Assembly (NCBI RefSeq): GCF_008039565.1
Contig: NZ_VDUX01000003.1
Coordinates: forward strand, 124,001-188,000
Reading direction: 5' to 3'
From: Aeromicrobium terrae
GTDB lineage: Bacteria; Actinomycetota; Actinomycetes; Propionibacteriales; Nocardioidaceae
DNA: 64,000 bases
Shown: positions 52,500 to 61,150 of the stretch, piece by piece
Layout of the letters: the number at the start of each line of letters is the position of its first letter
How positions within the stretch are numbered: the first letter of the stretch is position 1
The notes under the pieces: model-generated
The model's database searches: none
Told to the model about the DNA's origin: nothing
What the model saw: the letters and a program-made list of their open reading frames with translations, nothing else
Position numbers and translations under genes: made by a program

Positions 52500-53626
52500 C
52501 AGCGATCACCCCCGAACAGGCCGAGCAGGCCACCGAGCAGCCCCGGACGGTCGCCCGACGAGGTGCGCGGCGCGAGGAGCTGCGGCAGGACCGGCGTGGT
52601 CAGCTTGTCGCGGAACGCCTTCGGGTCCAGCGGGTCGGGCAGCTCGAGGTTGGGCGCGTCCGGACCGGTGCCGGGCAGGCCGATCGTGAGGTTCCCGTGG
52701 AAGTGCAGGAACGTGTTCAGGTAGTCGGTCGGCACGCCCCGGTCGATGAGCTTGCCGAAGCTCACCAGCGTGTCGATGCCCGGGCCGAGGTCGTCCTTCA
52801 GCGAGTTCAGCTCGTCGAAGACCGGGGCCATCTCGCGCAGGGTCTGCAGGAGGTCGTCGCGCGTCGTCCTCACGACGTCGATGGCGACGTCGCCGAACGT
52901 GTCGACGCGCTTCAGCAAGGTGGTGAGCTCGTCGGTGTTCTCGCGGAGGACCTTCGCCGCCGGCGCGATGTCGCGGAGCGCGGCGTCGATCGTGTCGCTG
53001 CGCTCCTGCAGCGTGGCGGAGAGGTCGGCGAGCGCGTCGAGGGTCCGCCCGATGTCCTCGTGCGAGGCGTCGAACGCCTTGGCGGTGGTGACCAGACGGG
53101 CCATCAGGTCGCGCGCCGTGCCCTCGTGACCGCCGAGCGTGAGGTTGGCCTCGCGCACGATGGTCTCGAGCTGGCCCAGTCCCCCGCCGTTGATCAGCAG
53201 GGACGCCGACGTCATCGTGTCCTCGATCGTGGGCGCGGCGCTGGTGTCCTTCGGCCCGAGCCGTGCGCCGTCGCGCAGGGGCGCCGCCGACGGCTTCGCG
53301 TCGTCGATCTGCACGAACAGCTCGCCCAGCGGCGTGGTGGACCGAAGTCGCGCCGTGGCGCCCTCGTGCAGCCGGGTCGACGCGCGGACGTCGAGGCTCA
53401 CCTGGGCGGTGAAGTCGACCGGCTTCACGTCGTGGACGCGGCCGATCGTGACGCCGTCGAGCTTGACCGGCGCGCCCTCGGCGAGGTTCAACGCGTCGTC
53501 GAACACCGCCTCCACGGTGTACGTGTCGCCGCCGACCCGGCTGCCGGGGAGCGGCAGGTCCTGGGCCGACGTGGAGCAGCCCGCCAGCACCAGGCCGGCG
53601 ACGCTCAGGGCGACGATCCTCCTCAT
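52499..53626 (-). CDS. mceE: MCE family lipoprotein MceE
   Basis: Fifth Mce subunit (375 aa), a lipoprotein: MRRIVALSVAGLVLAGCSTS (lipobox LAGC). MCE domain: YTVEAVFDDALNLAEGAPVK, LDGVTIGRVHDVKPVDFTAQ. Then helices, and a Gly/Leu-rich end (PGLLGGLLGLFGGDR). Lipid anchoring of MceE is the rule (LprK-type). Start ATG 53626, overlapping mceD by ATGA. Confidence 0.92.
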   Translation of the reverse strand: MRRIVALSVAGLVLAGCSTSAQDLPLPGSRVGGDTYTVEAVFDDALNLAEGAPVKLDGVTIGRVHDVKPVDFTAQVSLDVRASTRLHEGATARLRSTTPLGELFVQIDDAKPSAAPLRDGARLGPKDTSAAPTIEDTMTSASLLINGGGLGQLETIVREANLTLGGHEGTARDLMARLVTTAKAFDASHEDIGRTLDALADLSATLQERSDTIDAALRDIAPAAKVLRENTDELTTLLKRVDTFGDVAIDVVRTTRDDLLQTLREMAPVFDELNSLKDDLGPGIDTLVSFGKLIDRGVPTDYLNTFLHFHGNLTIGLPGTGPDAPNLELPDPLDPKAFRDKLTTPVLPQLLAPRTSSGDRPGLLGGLLGLFGGDR

Positions 53627-54684
53627 GGCGTCTGCACCCCCGCCAGCGCGTGGATCAGGTCGAAGATCGTGGAGACGCCCGCCTTGATCGGGTCGCAGAC
53701 GCTCGGGTCGGGGGCGTTCGAGCAGATCACGTCGAGCGCCGCCTCGGTCGGGACCAGGTCGACGGGGCGCGTCATGAAGTTGAGCCGGTCGTTCTTGTCG
53801 ATCGCCTGCGCGACGTTCTGCATCATCAGCGGCAGGCTCGCGACGAGCCGCTCGAGGCCCTCGCGACGCTCGACCATCCGGTGCACGATCGCCTGCATGT
53901 CGTCGACCTGGTCGACGACCGCCGCCCGGTGCTCGCGGGAGAACTCGGTGACCCGACGGACCATCGCGGCGAGCGCCTCGAACGTGGCCTCGAGCGACTC
54001 GTGCTCGTCGTCGAGCATCCCGGTGGCCCTCGAGACCTCGCTGCTGAACTCGCGGACCAGCGTGTCGTTGTCGGCGAGGGCGGCGGTGAGCGTGTCCAGG
54101 TTCTTGATCGTGGTGGCCGTGTCGCCCGAGCCCTCGTTCACGTCGTCGAGGGCGTCGGCGAGGTCGCCGAGCCCCTTGCCGATGGTCCTGCCCTTGCCGT
54201 CGAGCGTGCGGGCGGCGATCTCGAGCAGGTCGTTGACGGGCTGCGCCTTCTTGTCCGGGCCGGAGAGGTCTGCCGAGATCCGCCGCAGCGAGGCGAGCAG
54301 GTCGTCGAACTCGACCGGGGACCGGGTGCGCTGCCGCGACAGGACGGTGCCGCTCGCCAGCACGGGGCCGGAGTCGTAGACCGGCGTCAGCTCGACGTAG
54401 CGGTCCGTGGCGACCGAGCGCGAGACCACGACGGCACCGGCGTCGGCGGGGATCTTGACGCCGTCGTCGATGTGCAGGCTGACGTCGACGTGGTCGCCGC
54501 GCGGCGTGATCTTGGTGACCTCGCCGACCCGGACGCCGAGCACGCCCACGTCGTTGCCCTCGAACAGGCCGGCGGCGTCGTCGAACTGGGCGGTGACGTT
54601 GGTGCCCGACGACCCGCCGCACGACGTCAGCAGCCCCAGCGCGAGCAGCATCGCGACGGCAGCAGGGAGAAGTCGGCGGATCAT
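53623..54684 (-). CDS. mceD: MCE family protein MceD, with lipoprotein signal
   Basis: Fourth Mce subunit (353 aa). Its N-terminus is also a lipoprotein signal (MIRRLLPAAVAMLLALGLLT then SCGGSSG, lipobox LTSC), which is less usual for this position. MCE domain: VTAQFDDAAGLFEGNDVGVL, GVRVGEVTKITPRGDHVDVS. The helical part is rich in Asp and Glu, and the C-terminus has a Cys pair (ICSNAPDPSVCDPIK). Start ATG 54684, overlapping mceC by ATGA. Confidence 0.91.
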   Translation of the reverse strand: MIRRLLPAAVAMLLALGLLTSCGGSSGTNVTAQFDDAAGLFEGNDVGVLGVRVGEVTKITPRGDHVDVSLHIDDGVKIPADAGAVVVSRSVATDRYVELTPVYDSGPVLASGTVLSRQRTRSPVEFDDLLASLRRISADLSGPDKKAQPVNDLLEIAARTLDGKGRTIGKGLGDLADALDDVNEGSGDTATTIKNLDTLTAALADNDTLVREFSSEVSRATGMLDDEHESLEATFEALAAMVRRVTEFSREHRAAVVDQVDDMQAIVHRMVERREGLERLVASLPLMMQNVAQAIDKNDRLNFMTRPVDLVPTEAALDVICSNAPDPSVCDPIKAGVSTIFDLIHALAGVQTP

Positions 54685-55652
54685 TTCTGGCACACCGTCC
54701 CGCAGGCCAGGCTGTCCCAGAGGGCGACCGGCACGTGGAGGTCGATCCACGGACCGTTGCCCGCGGCGTTGGCGAAGTAGCGCGCCATCGTGCCGAGGCC
54801 GTCGATCGACGCGGTGACCTTCTTCTCCTGCTTTTTCAGGTTGGCCAGGGCCGCGTTGAAGTCCTTCATCAGCGGCTTCAGGTCGGCCTCGTTGTCGTCG
54901 AGGATCCCGGTGATCTGCTCGGCCAGCTGCCGTGAGTCGACGAGCATCGCGTGGATGACGTCGCGCCGCTTGGTGAGCTCGGTCAGCACGAGGTTCGACT
55001 GCCGCAGCAGGTCGATGATCTGCTGCGAGTTCTTGGCGAGGTCGGTGGTGAGGTTGCCGGACGCCTCGAGCAGCTGGCGCATCTGGTCGGACCGCTGGGC
55101 CGCTGCCGCGGAGAGCCGCGCGACGCCGTCGATCGCCGCCTGCGCGTCCGCGGGGGTGTCGCGCAGCGTGTCGGCGAGCGCCGACAGCGACTTCGCGACC
55201 GTGACGCCGTCGAGCTTGTCCAGCTCGCCGGTGGAGCCCTCGATGACGTCCTGCAGGTTGAACGGGACGCTGGTGTGCGCGAGCGGGATGGTGTCGTCCT
55301 TCAGCGAGCCCGGCCCGGCCGGCTCGACCTGCAGGAAGTGCGAGCCGAGCAGCGTCGCCACCTTGACCGACGCGCGGGTGTCACGGCCGAGCTTGATGTC
55401 GGAGTCGAGCGTGAAGTCGACCTTCACCGTGTGCCCGTCCAGGCTGATGCCGCGCACCTCGCCGGACCCGACGCCGGCGACCTGCACCTCCTCGCCCGTG
55501 CGCAGGCCGGCGCTGTGCTCGAGCACCGCCGTGTAGTGGGACTGGCCGAACGGGACGAAGCTGATCAGCGCGACGATCAGTCCCATCAGGCCCACGGCGA
55601 CGACCCCGGCGATGCCGAGGGTGCGCTCGCTGTACCGCGTCAGGACGCTCAT
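54681..55652 (-). CDS. mceC: MCE family protein MceC
   Basis: Third Mce subunit (323 aa). N-terminal anchor LGIAGVVAVGLMGLIVALIS, MCE domain YTAVLEHSAGLRTGEEVQVA then GVGSGEVRGISLDGHTVKVD, a conserved LLGSHFLQVEPAG segment, and a helical tail ending with a Cys pair (SLACGTVCQK). Start ATG 55652 overlaps mceB by ATGA. Confidence 0.92.
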   Translation of the reverse strand: MSVLTRYSERTLGIAGVVAVGLMGLIVALISFVPFGQSHYTAVLEHSAGLRTGEEVQVAGVGSGEVRGISLDGHTVKVDFTLDSDIKLGRDTRASVKVATLLGSHFLQVEPAGPGSLKDDTIPLAHTSVPFNLQDVIEGSTGELDKLDGVTVAKSLSALADTLRDTPADAQAAIDGVARLSAAAAQRSDQMRQLLEASGNLTTDLAKNSQQIIDLLRQSNLVLTELTKRRDVIHAMLVDSRQLAEQITGILDDNEADLKPLMKDFNAALANLKKQEKKVTASIDGLGTMARYFANAAGNGPWIDLHVPVALWDSLACGTVCQK

Positions 55653-56662
55653 GACGAGCACGCCGCCGAGTAGTGGCCGCTCTTCGGGCCGAGGTTCAGG
55701 GGCTTGCCGTTCACGTCGACGGCCGCGTTGCAGATGTACATGTTGAGCCACGTGCCGTGCGACATCGGCCGCGCGAACGCCGCGGTGGCGCCCGGCAGGT
55801 TCGCGAACAGGTCGTTGATGCGCTTCATCTCCGCCACGGAGATGCGGCCGAACTCGCGGAACGCCTGGACGTCCTCGTGCAGCGGCTTGCGTGCCTCCGC
55901 CACGAGCGACGCGGTCGCCTCGGACAGCTCGCCGATGCCGTCGATCGAGTCGCCGATGCTCGTGCGCTCCTTCGCCAGCGCCGTCATGAGCGAGCGCAGG
56001 TTCGTGATGGTGTCGTCGATCTGCTCGCCGCGGCCGGCGAGGTCGACGAGGACGGGCGTCAGGTTGTCGAGCACCTTGCCGAGCACCTCGTCCTTGTCGG
56101 CCAGGTGCTCGGTGAGGGATGCCGTCTGCTCGAGGAGAGCCTCGACGGTCCCGCCCTGGCCCTGCATCACCGCGACGATCGACGAGGACAGCTGGTTGAT
56201 CTGCTTCGGCTCCAGGCTGGTGAACAGCGGCTCGAAGCCGTTGAGCAGGGCAGTGAGGTCGAAGCCGGGGTCCGTGCGCTTGACCGGGATCACCGATCCC
56301 GGCGCGAGCCGCTTGGAGCTGGCCGCCCCCGGCAGCATCGCGAGGTACCGCTGGCCGAGCAGGTTCTGGTACCGCACCGACAGCCGGGTGTCCGTGTACA
56401 CCGGCTGGTGCTCGCTGACGTTGAACGAGACGCGAGCCTTCGTGCCGTGCAGCTCGACCTTCTGCACCCGGCCGACGCGCACGCCGGCGGCCCGGACGTC
56501 GTCGCCCGGCCGCAGGTTGCTGACGTTCGTGAAGTCGGCCTGGAACGTGCGGGTGTCGCCGGAGACGCGGTTGAGCATCGTGTTGGCCAGCACGGCGAGC
56601 AGCATCAGGATGACGGCCGCGAAGGCGCCGAGCTTCAGGGCGTTGATGCGCACGGCCTTCAT
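55649..56662 (-). CDS. mceB: MCE family protein MceB
   Basis: Second Mce subunit (337 aa). N-terminal anchor LKLGAFAAVILMLLAVLANT, MCE domain TFQADFTNVSNLRPGDDVRA then AGVRVGRVQKVELHGTKARV, with SVRYQNLLGQRYLAMLPG, and a helical region, ending with NMYICNAAVDVNGKPLNLGP. Start ATG 56662 overlaps mceA by 4 nt. Confidence 0.92.
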   Translation of the reverse strand: MKAVRINALKLGAFAAVILMLLAVLANTMLNRVSGDTRTFQADFTNVSNLRPGDDVRAAGVRVGRVQKVELHGTKARVSFNVSEHQPVYTDTRLSVRYQNLLGQRYLAMLPGAASSKRLAPGSVIPVKRTDPGFDLTALLNGFEPLFTSLEPKQINQLSSSIVAVMQGQGGTVEALLEQTASLTEHLADKDEVLGKVLDNLTPVLVDLAGRGEQIDDTITNLRSLMTALAKERTSIGDSIDGIGELSEATASLVAEARKPLHEDVQAFREFGRISVAEMKRINDLFANLPGATAAFARPMSHGTWLNMYICNAAVDVNGKPLNLGPKSGHYSAACSS

Positions 56663-57825
56663 CGCGCACCACCTGCTTGGGAGAGAAGTCCGGCGATGCG
56701 GTCGATCAGGCCCGCGTCGGGATCGACCGACGGTGCACTGACCGTGCCGGCCTTGGGGGACGAGCCGCCGCCCGGGCAGTTGTCGCCGGCCGCGTCCCCG
56801 AACCGCGGGCAGTCCGCCGCCGTGTACGGCTTGTCGCCGCCGGTCTTGATGTAGACGTCGGTCTGCAGGAACGGACCGTCGGAGAAGCCGGCCGACCCGA
56901 GCTTCGCGAACTCGACGAACGACCGGAACCCGCCGGCGAGACCGCTGCGCTCGTCGTAAAGGGCGTCGAAGGCGACGGCCGAGTTGGCGAGCACGTCGAC
57001 GATGTGCTGGCGCTCGGCCCGGACGAACGTGTCGGCGGTGGCCACGAGCCGGTGCGACCGCTTGAGCGTGTCGGCGAGCTCGCGCTGCCGGTCGACGACG
57101 GTGCGGGTCGTGGTCAGCCCGTCCTGGGTGGCGTCGAGGAGGTCGGGCGAGACGTCCGCGAGCGTCCGCAGGTCGATCGCGGCGAGCCGCAGGTCCTCCT
57201 GGACGAGCGGCAGGTGCGGCTCCAGCCGGGCGAGGTAGGTGTCGAGCGTCTCCAGGCTCCCGCCGAGCCGCTTGCCCTTGCCGCGGACCGCGTTGGCGAT
57301 GCTGGTCAGCGTGGTGGCGAGCTTCGCCGGCTCGACGGCCTTGAGGACCCGGTCGGTGCTGTCCAGGGAGTCCTGGAGCTCGAGCGTCTTGGAGCTGCGG
57401 TCCTGCTGGATGACCTGGCCGGCCTTCAGCTGACCGGTGCGCGGCGTGCCGTCGGGCAGGACGAGGTCGACCGACGTGGTGCCGAAGACCGTGGCCGCGA
57501 GGACGCGCGCCTTCACCGTCGCCGGCACCCGGCGCGCCTGCTTCCCGTCGAGCGACATCCCGATGCGGACGCCGCCGTCCGTGGCGGTGATGGAGGTGAC
57601 CTCGCCGAGGATCACGCCGCGCGACTTCACGTCGGACCCCACCGTCAGGGCGCCGCCCGCGTCGTCGACGACGGCCGACACCTTGACCCGGTCGGCGAAC
57701 ATCCCGCGGCCCCAGGCCAGCACGAGGGTGCCGAGCAGCGCGACGACGATCAGGCCGACGACGGCCCGCCGCACGAGCAGGGCCCGGTCGGTGGCGTCGC
57801 GGTCGATCATCTGCGGCTGGACCAT
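56659..57825 (-). CDS. mceA: MCE family protein MceA
   Basis: First Mce subunit (388 aa). N-terminal anchor AVVGLIVVALLGTLVLAWGR, MCE domain VKVSAVVDDAGGALTVGSDV then KSRGVILGEVTSITATDGGV, and LAATVFGTTSVDLVLPDGT. The C-terminus is Gly/Ser/Pro-rich with two Cys (DCPRFGDAAGDNCPGG). The gene begins 3 bases after the second YrbE gene. The six Mce proteins would form a lipid-conducting channel across the periplasm-like space. Confidence 0.92.
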   Translation of the reverse strand: MVQPQMIDRDATDRALLVRRAVVGLIVVALLGTLVLAWGRGMFADRVKVSAVVDDAGGALTVGSDVKSRGVILGEVTSITATDGGVRIGMSLDGKQARRVPATVKARVLAATVFGTTSVDLVLPDGTPRTGQLKAGQVIQQDRSSKTLELQDSLDSTDRVLKAVEPAKLATTLTSIANAVRGKGKRLGGSLETLDTYLARLEPHLPLVQEDLRLAAIDLRTLADVSPDLLDATQDGLTTTRTVVDRQRELADTLKRSHRLVATADTFVRAERQHIVDVLANSAVAFDALYDERSGLAGGFRSFVEFAKLGSAGFSDGPFLQTDVYIKTGGDKPYTAADCPRFGDAAGDNCPGGGSSPKAGTVSAPSVDPDAGLIDRIAGLLSQAGGAR

Positions 57826-57828
57826 GCG

Positions 57829-58653
57829 CTACCCCGAGATCCGCACGCCCGAGCTGCCGCCCCAGAACAGGAGGGTCATCAGCATGTCAATGAGCACGAC
57901 GGCCACGATCGTCGCGCGGATGGCACGACCGGTGGCCTCGCCCACGCCCTCCGGCCCGCCGGTGGCGGTGAAGCCGTACCAGCAGTGGATCATCGCGACG
58001 GTGAACGCGAAGACGACGATCTTCACGACGGACAGCGCGATGTCGGGCCCCTGGATGAACGTCTGGAAGTAGTGGTCGAACGTGCCGCTCGGCTGGCCGA
58101 ACACCACGGTGACCGCCACCCGGGTGGCGATGTACGAGCCGACCAGCCCGACCAGGTACAGCGGGACGATCGCCACCATCGTGGCCACGACGCGGGTGGC
58201 GACGAGGAACTCGATCGGCGACATCGCCATCGACTCGAGCGCGTCGATCTCCTCGTGGGCGCGCATCGAGCCCAGCTGCGCCGTGAACCGACAGCCCACC
58301 TGCGACGCGAGGGCCAGCGCCGCGATCAGCGGCGCGAGCTCGCGGGTGTTCACGACGGCGGACACGAAGCCCGTGAGCGGTGAGAGCCCGATCGCCTCCA
58401 GGCCGTTGAAGCCCTCGATGCCGAGCGAGGTTCCGGCGGACAGCGACAGCAGCACCATGACGCCGACCGTGCCGCCGCCGACCAGGATGGCTCCGGTGCC
58501 CCACGCGATGTCGGCCAGGATGCGGAACGTCTCGTTGCGATACGTGAACATCGCGGACGGCACCGCGCGGAGCACGCGGCGGACGAACGTGACCTGGGTG
58601 CCGAAGAAGGCGAGGACGTCGAGGGTGCGGTCGACCGGCCGGATGATCGCCAT
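57829..58653 (-). CDS. yrbE4B: Mce-associated ABC permease YrbE4B (MlaE family)
   Basis: Membrane permease (274 aa). Start ATG 58653, 2 bases after the previous stop. Family marks are the N-terminal amphipathic helix, FNGLEAIGLSPLTGFVSAVV, NTRELAPLIAALALASQVGC and RFTAQLGSMRAHEEIDALES (the MlaE coupling region), then GSYIATRVAVTVVFG. With YrbE4A it forms the permease pair energised by the MceG/Mkl ATPase, which is not encoded in this window. Confidence 0.93.
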   Translation of the reverse strand: MAIIRPVDRTLDVLAFFGTQVTFVRRVLRAVPSAMFTYRNETFRILADIAWGTGAILVGGGTVGVMVLLSLSAGTSLGIEGFNGLEAIGLSPLTGFVSAVVNTRELAPLIAALALASQVGCRFTAQLGSMRAHEEIDALESMAMSPIEFLVATRVVATMVAIVPLYLVGLVGSYIATRVAVTVVFGQPSGTFDHYFQTFIQGPDIALSVVKIVVFAFTVAMIHCWYGFTATGGPEGVGEATGRAIRATIVAVVLIDMLMTLLFWGGSSGVRISG

Positions 58654-58655
58654 GG

Positions 58656-59477
58656 CTACGCCACCCGCTGCGGGACGAGGACGACGTATGCCTGCGTGAT
58701 GGCCACGTTCACGACGGCCAGCACGATCACGCTGAGCACGACGCACTGGTTGACGGCGTCGGCGACGCCCTTCGGTCCGCCGCTGGCCTTCAGCCCCTTG
58801 TGGCAGGCGATGATCGTCGCCAGGAAGCCGAAGATCATCGCCTTGCCCTCGGCGAGCAGCAGGTCCGTGGGCTGGGAGAAGCTTGTGAACGAGCCGAGGT
58901 AGGCGCCGGAGCTGACCTTGCCGGTGCCGACGTTGAGCAGGTAGCCGGTGATCATGGCCGACACGGCCACCACGACGTTGAGCAGCGCGCCGACCGTGAC
59001 GGCCGCGGCGAGACGAGGGGCGACCAGACGCTGGATCGGGTTGAGGCCCATGACGCGCATCGCGTCGACCTCCTCGCGCACCGTCTGCGCGCCGAGACCC
59101 GCACACATGGCGGACCCGACGGCGCCGGCCATCAGGAGCGACGTCACCAGCGGCGCGCCCTGGCGCAGCACGCCGATGCCGTTGACCGCACCGGTGAACG
59201 AGATCGCGCCGATCTGCTCGGCCACCGCGCCGACCTGGATCGCGACGATGACGCCGAACGGGATCGCCACCAGGATCGTCGGCAGCAGCGCGACGCGGAT
59301 CATGAACAGCGACTGCTCGAGGAACTCGCGCCAGGAGAACCGCCCGCGGACGATGTCCGTCACGACGAAGACCGTCGCCTCCACGCCCATCACGATCATC
59401 GCGCCGAACGTCTTGAGTCCGGCGTCGGCCTTGTCGCGCGCGACGTCGGCGAGGTGAACCCGTGTCGTGGTCGACAT
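58656..59477 (-). CDS. yrbE4A: Mce-associated ABC permease YrbE4A (MlaE family)
   Basis: First gene of the mce operon (273 aa from ATG 59477, MSTTTRVHLADVARDKADAG; a GTG at 59492 is also in frame but would place GAGGGAG inside the gene). Conserved parts: FLEQSLFMIRVALLPTILVA, GAPLVTSLLMAGAVGSAMCA, then GLGAQTVREEVDAMRVMGLN and PIQRLVAPR. The promoter and TetR operator lie directly upstream. Confidence 0.93.
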   Translation of the reverse strand: MSTTTRVHLADVARDKADAGLKTFGAMIVMGVEATVFVVTDIVRGRFSWREFLEQSLFMIRVALLPTILVAIPFGVIVAIQVGAVAEQIGAISFTGAVNGIGVLRQGAPLVTSLLMAGAVGSAMCAGLGAQTVREEVDAMRVMGLNPIQRLVAPRLAAAVTVGALLNVVVAVSAMITGYLLNVGTGKVSSGAYLGSFTSFSQPTDLLLAEGKAMIFGFLATIIACHKGLKASGGPKGVADAVNQCVVLSVIVLAVVNVAITQAYVVLVPQRVA

Positions 59478-59486
59478 GACTCCCTC

Positions 59487-59515
59487 TTTCACGGCTTCCT
59501 ACCGTTCGGTAGGAT
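59487..59515 (+). promoter_or_regulatory. tetR promoter
   Basis: TTTCAC (59487-59492) and TAGGAT (59510-59515) with a 17-bp spacer, 52 bases ahead of the TetR ATG. The -10 overlaps the operator, indicating autoregulation. Confidence 0.5.
59497..59514. promoter_or_regulatory. TetR-type operator between mce operon and its regulator
   Basis: TCCTACCG (59497-59504), TT, CGGTAGGA (59507-59514): a perfect 18-bp dyad. It lies just downstream of the predicted mce transcription start and over the tetR -10, so binding would block both promoters. Confidence 0.75.
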
Positions 59516-59521
59516 TGGGCA

Positions 59522-59550
59522 ACGATAGGTAGCAGTCCCCGACCTGTCAA
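59522..59550 (-). promoter_or_regulatory. mce operon promoter
   Basis: On the minus strand TTGACA (59545-59550), a 17-bp spacer and TATCGT (59522-59527). This is the best sigma-70-type match in the window. The start would be near 59515, at the edge of the operator. Confidence 0.7.
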
Positions 59551-59567
59551 ACGAAGGAAGGCCCTGG

Positions 59568-60200
59568 ATGTCACGCGAGAGGAGCGGTTCCACCCTGAGC
59601 ACCAGGGCGGCGCACCTCGGCCCGGCCGTCCGCCGGCCACTGGTGCTCGATGCGGCCCTCGCGGTCTGGGCCGAGCACGGGTACCGGGGCACCACCATGG
59701 CAGCCATCGCAGCACAGGCGAAGGTCAGCAAGCCCGTCCTCTACGAGTGCTTCGACACCAAGGACGCCGTCCTGCGAGCCCTCCTCGACCGCGAGGAGGA
59801 CCGGCTCATGCGGGCCACTCAGCAGGCGCTCACCGTCGACGCGTCGAGCGACCTGCGCACCACCGTCGCCCAGTCGTACGAGGCGTTCTTCGCCGCCGTC
59901 CTGGCCCACCCGGTCTCGTGGCGCGTGGTCTTCGACGCCCAGGGCGTGCTGCCGCAGGAGATCGACAACCGCTACCGGAAGGCGCGAGCCGTGTTCGTGC
60001 GCCAGATCGCCGAGCTGGTCCGCTCCCTCACCACCAGCGGCAAGGAGCTCACCGACGCGGAGGCCGCCGTGCTCGCGTCGAACCTGGCGAGGCTCGCCGA
60101 GGACAACGCGACGGTGCTGCTGTCCGACGAGGGGCACGACTGGACGCCGGCGACGCTCGCGGCGTTCGTCACCCGCGTCGCGCTCGACGCCTGGAGCTAG
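59568..60200 (+). CDS. TetR family transcriptional regulator of the mce operon
   Basis: Repressor of 210 aa. The N-terminal helix-turn-helix runs from about residue 25 to 75: RPLVLDAALAVWAEHGYRGT, then TMAAIAAQAKVSKPVLYECF. The rest is the helical ligand-binding domain (FFAAVLAHPVSWRVVFDAQG and following). It is divergent from yrbE4A, with a perfect dyad between them, so it most likely represses the mce genes and itself until a lipid or steroid ligand binds. The ligand is unknown. Confidence 0.9.
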   Translation: MSRERSGSTLSTRAAHLGPAVRRPLVLDAALAVWAEHGYRGTTMAAIAAQAKVSKPVLYECFDTKDAVLRALLDREEDRLMRATQQALTVDASSDLRTTVAQSYEAFFAAVLAHPVSWRVVFDAQGVLPQEIDNRYRKARAVFVRQIAELVRSLTTSGKELTDAEAAVLASNLARLAEDNATVLLSDEGHDWTPATLAAFVTRVALDAWS

Positions 60201-60217
60201 CCCGGACGGTGACGTCG

Positions 60218-60312
60218 CTTCGGTCGTTGACGCTTGGTCCCTAGCGCCGAAGGCGCGGGAGGGAGCTCTGCGACCGAAGGGCCTCCCGCGGCTCCGCCGC
60301 TAGCGACCGAAG
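60218..60312. repeat. Cluster of inverted repeats between tetR and prmC
   Basis: CTTCGGTCG (60218-60226) is inverted at CGACCGAAG (60271-60279 and 60304-60312). Inside are GCGCC-GAA-GGCGC (60244-60256) and a 9-bp stem CGCGGGAGG/CCTCCCGCG (60254-60262, 60282-60290). The stretch lies between convergent genes and probably ends both transcripts. It also marks the right side of the segment that separates prmC from tsaC. Confidence 0.65.
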
Positions 60313-60319
60313 ATCGGCG

Positions 60320-61150
60320 TCAGGGCCTGCGGGCGGTCACGAAGCGCGGGCGGCCGGCGAGGTCGTCGTGGTCGCGGACGTCGGACCAGCGGGCGGCGAA
60401 CACCGCCGGGGCCGACTCGCCCTGCACGTCGGCGTGCTCGGCGCCCACCGCTCCCCCGGGCTTGAGCAGCCGCCACGCGGTGGCCTCGATCATCCGCATC
60501 GTGTCGAGGCCGTCGTCGCCGGACCACAGGGCCAGCGACGGGTCGTGGTCGCGGGCCTCCGGCGCGACGCTCTCCCACGCGTCGAGCGGGATGTACGGCG
60601 GGTTGGCCACCACGACGTCGACGGTGCCGTCGAGGTCGGCGAACGCGTCGGCGGCGTCACCCTGGCGGAGGTCGATGCCGGTGCCGGCGAGGTTGCGCAC
60701 CGCCCAGCCGTAGGCGGCCTCGTCCAGCTCGACGGCATGCACCCGGGCCGACGGCACCTCGTCGAGCACGGACAGCGCGATCGCGCCGGAGCCCGTGCAG
60801 AGGTCGACGACCACGGGGGCCTCGAGAGCTGCACAGCTCTCGATCGCCCAGCCCGCGAGCACCTCGGTCTCGGGGCGTGGGACGAACACGCCGGGCCCGA
60901 CCTCGAGGTCGACGTAGCGGAACGCGGTGGAGCCGGTGATGTGCTGCAGCGGCACGCGGCGGGCCCGCGCGTCGATCATCTCGAGGTAGGTCTTCCGTTG
61001 GAGGTCGTTCGGCCGGGCAGCCACGGCAAGGAGAGCACGCGGCACGCCGGTGACGTGGCTGAGGAGCAGCTCGGCGTCGACGCGCGGCGACGGGACGCCG
61101 GCCGCCTCGAGCGCCGCCGTCGCGTCCTCGAGCAACCGCTTGGCGGTCAC
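60320..61150 (-). CDS. prmC: Peptide chain release factor N5-glutamine methyltransferase
   Basis: HemK/PrmC methyltransferase (276 aa), which methylates the Gln of the GGQ motif in release factors. The SAM-binding motif is [20 protein letters not shown] and the catalytic motif is [14 protein letters not shown] (NPPY). The N-terminal helical substrate-binding domain is present ([20 protein letters not shown]). The GTG at 61150 overlaps the prfA stop by GTGA, so it is made together with its substrate RF1. Confidence 0.95.
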   Translation of the reverse strand: MTAKRLLEDATAALEAAGVPSPRVDAELLLSHVTGVPRALLAVAARPNDLQRKTYLEMIDARARRVPLQHITGSTAFRYVDLEVGPGVFVPRPETEVLAGWAIESCAALEAPVVVDLCTGSGAIALSVLDEVPSARVHAVELDEAAYGWAVRNLAGTGIDLRQGDAADAFADLDGTVDVVVANPPYIPLDAWESVAPEARDHDPSLALWSGDDGLDTMRMIEATAWRLLKPGGAVGAEHADVQGESAPAVFAARWSDVRDHDDLAGRPRFVTARRP

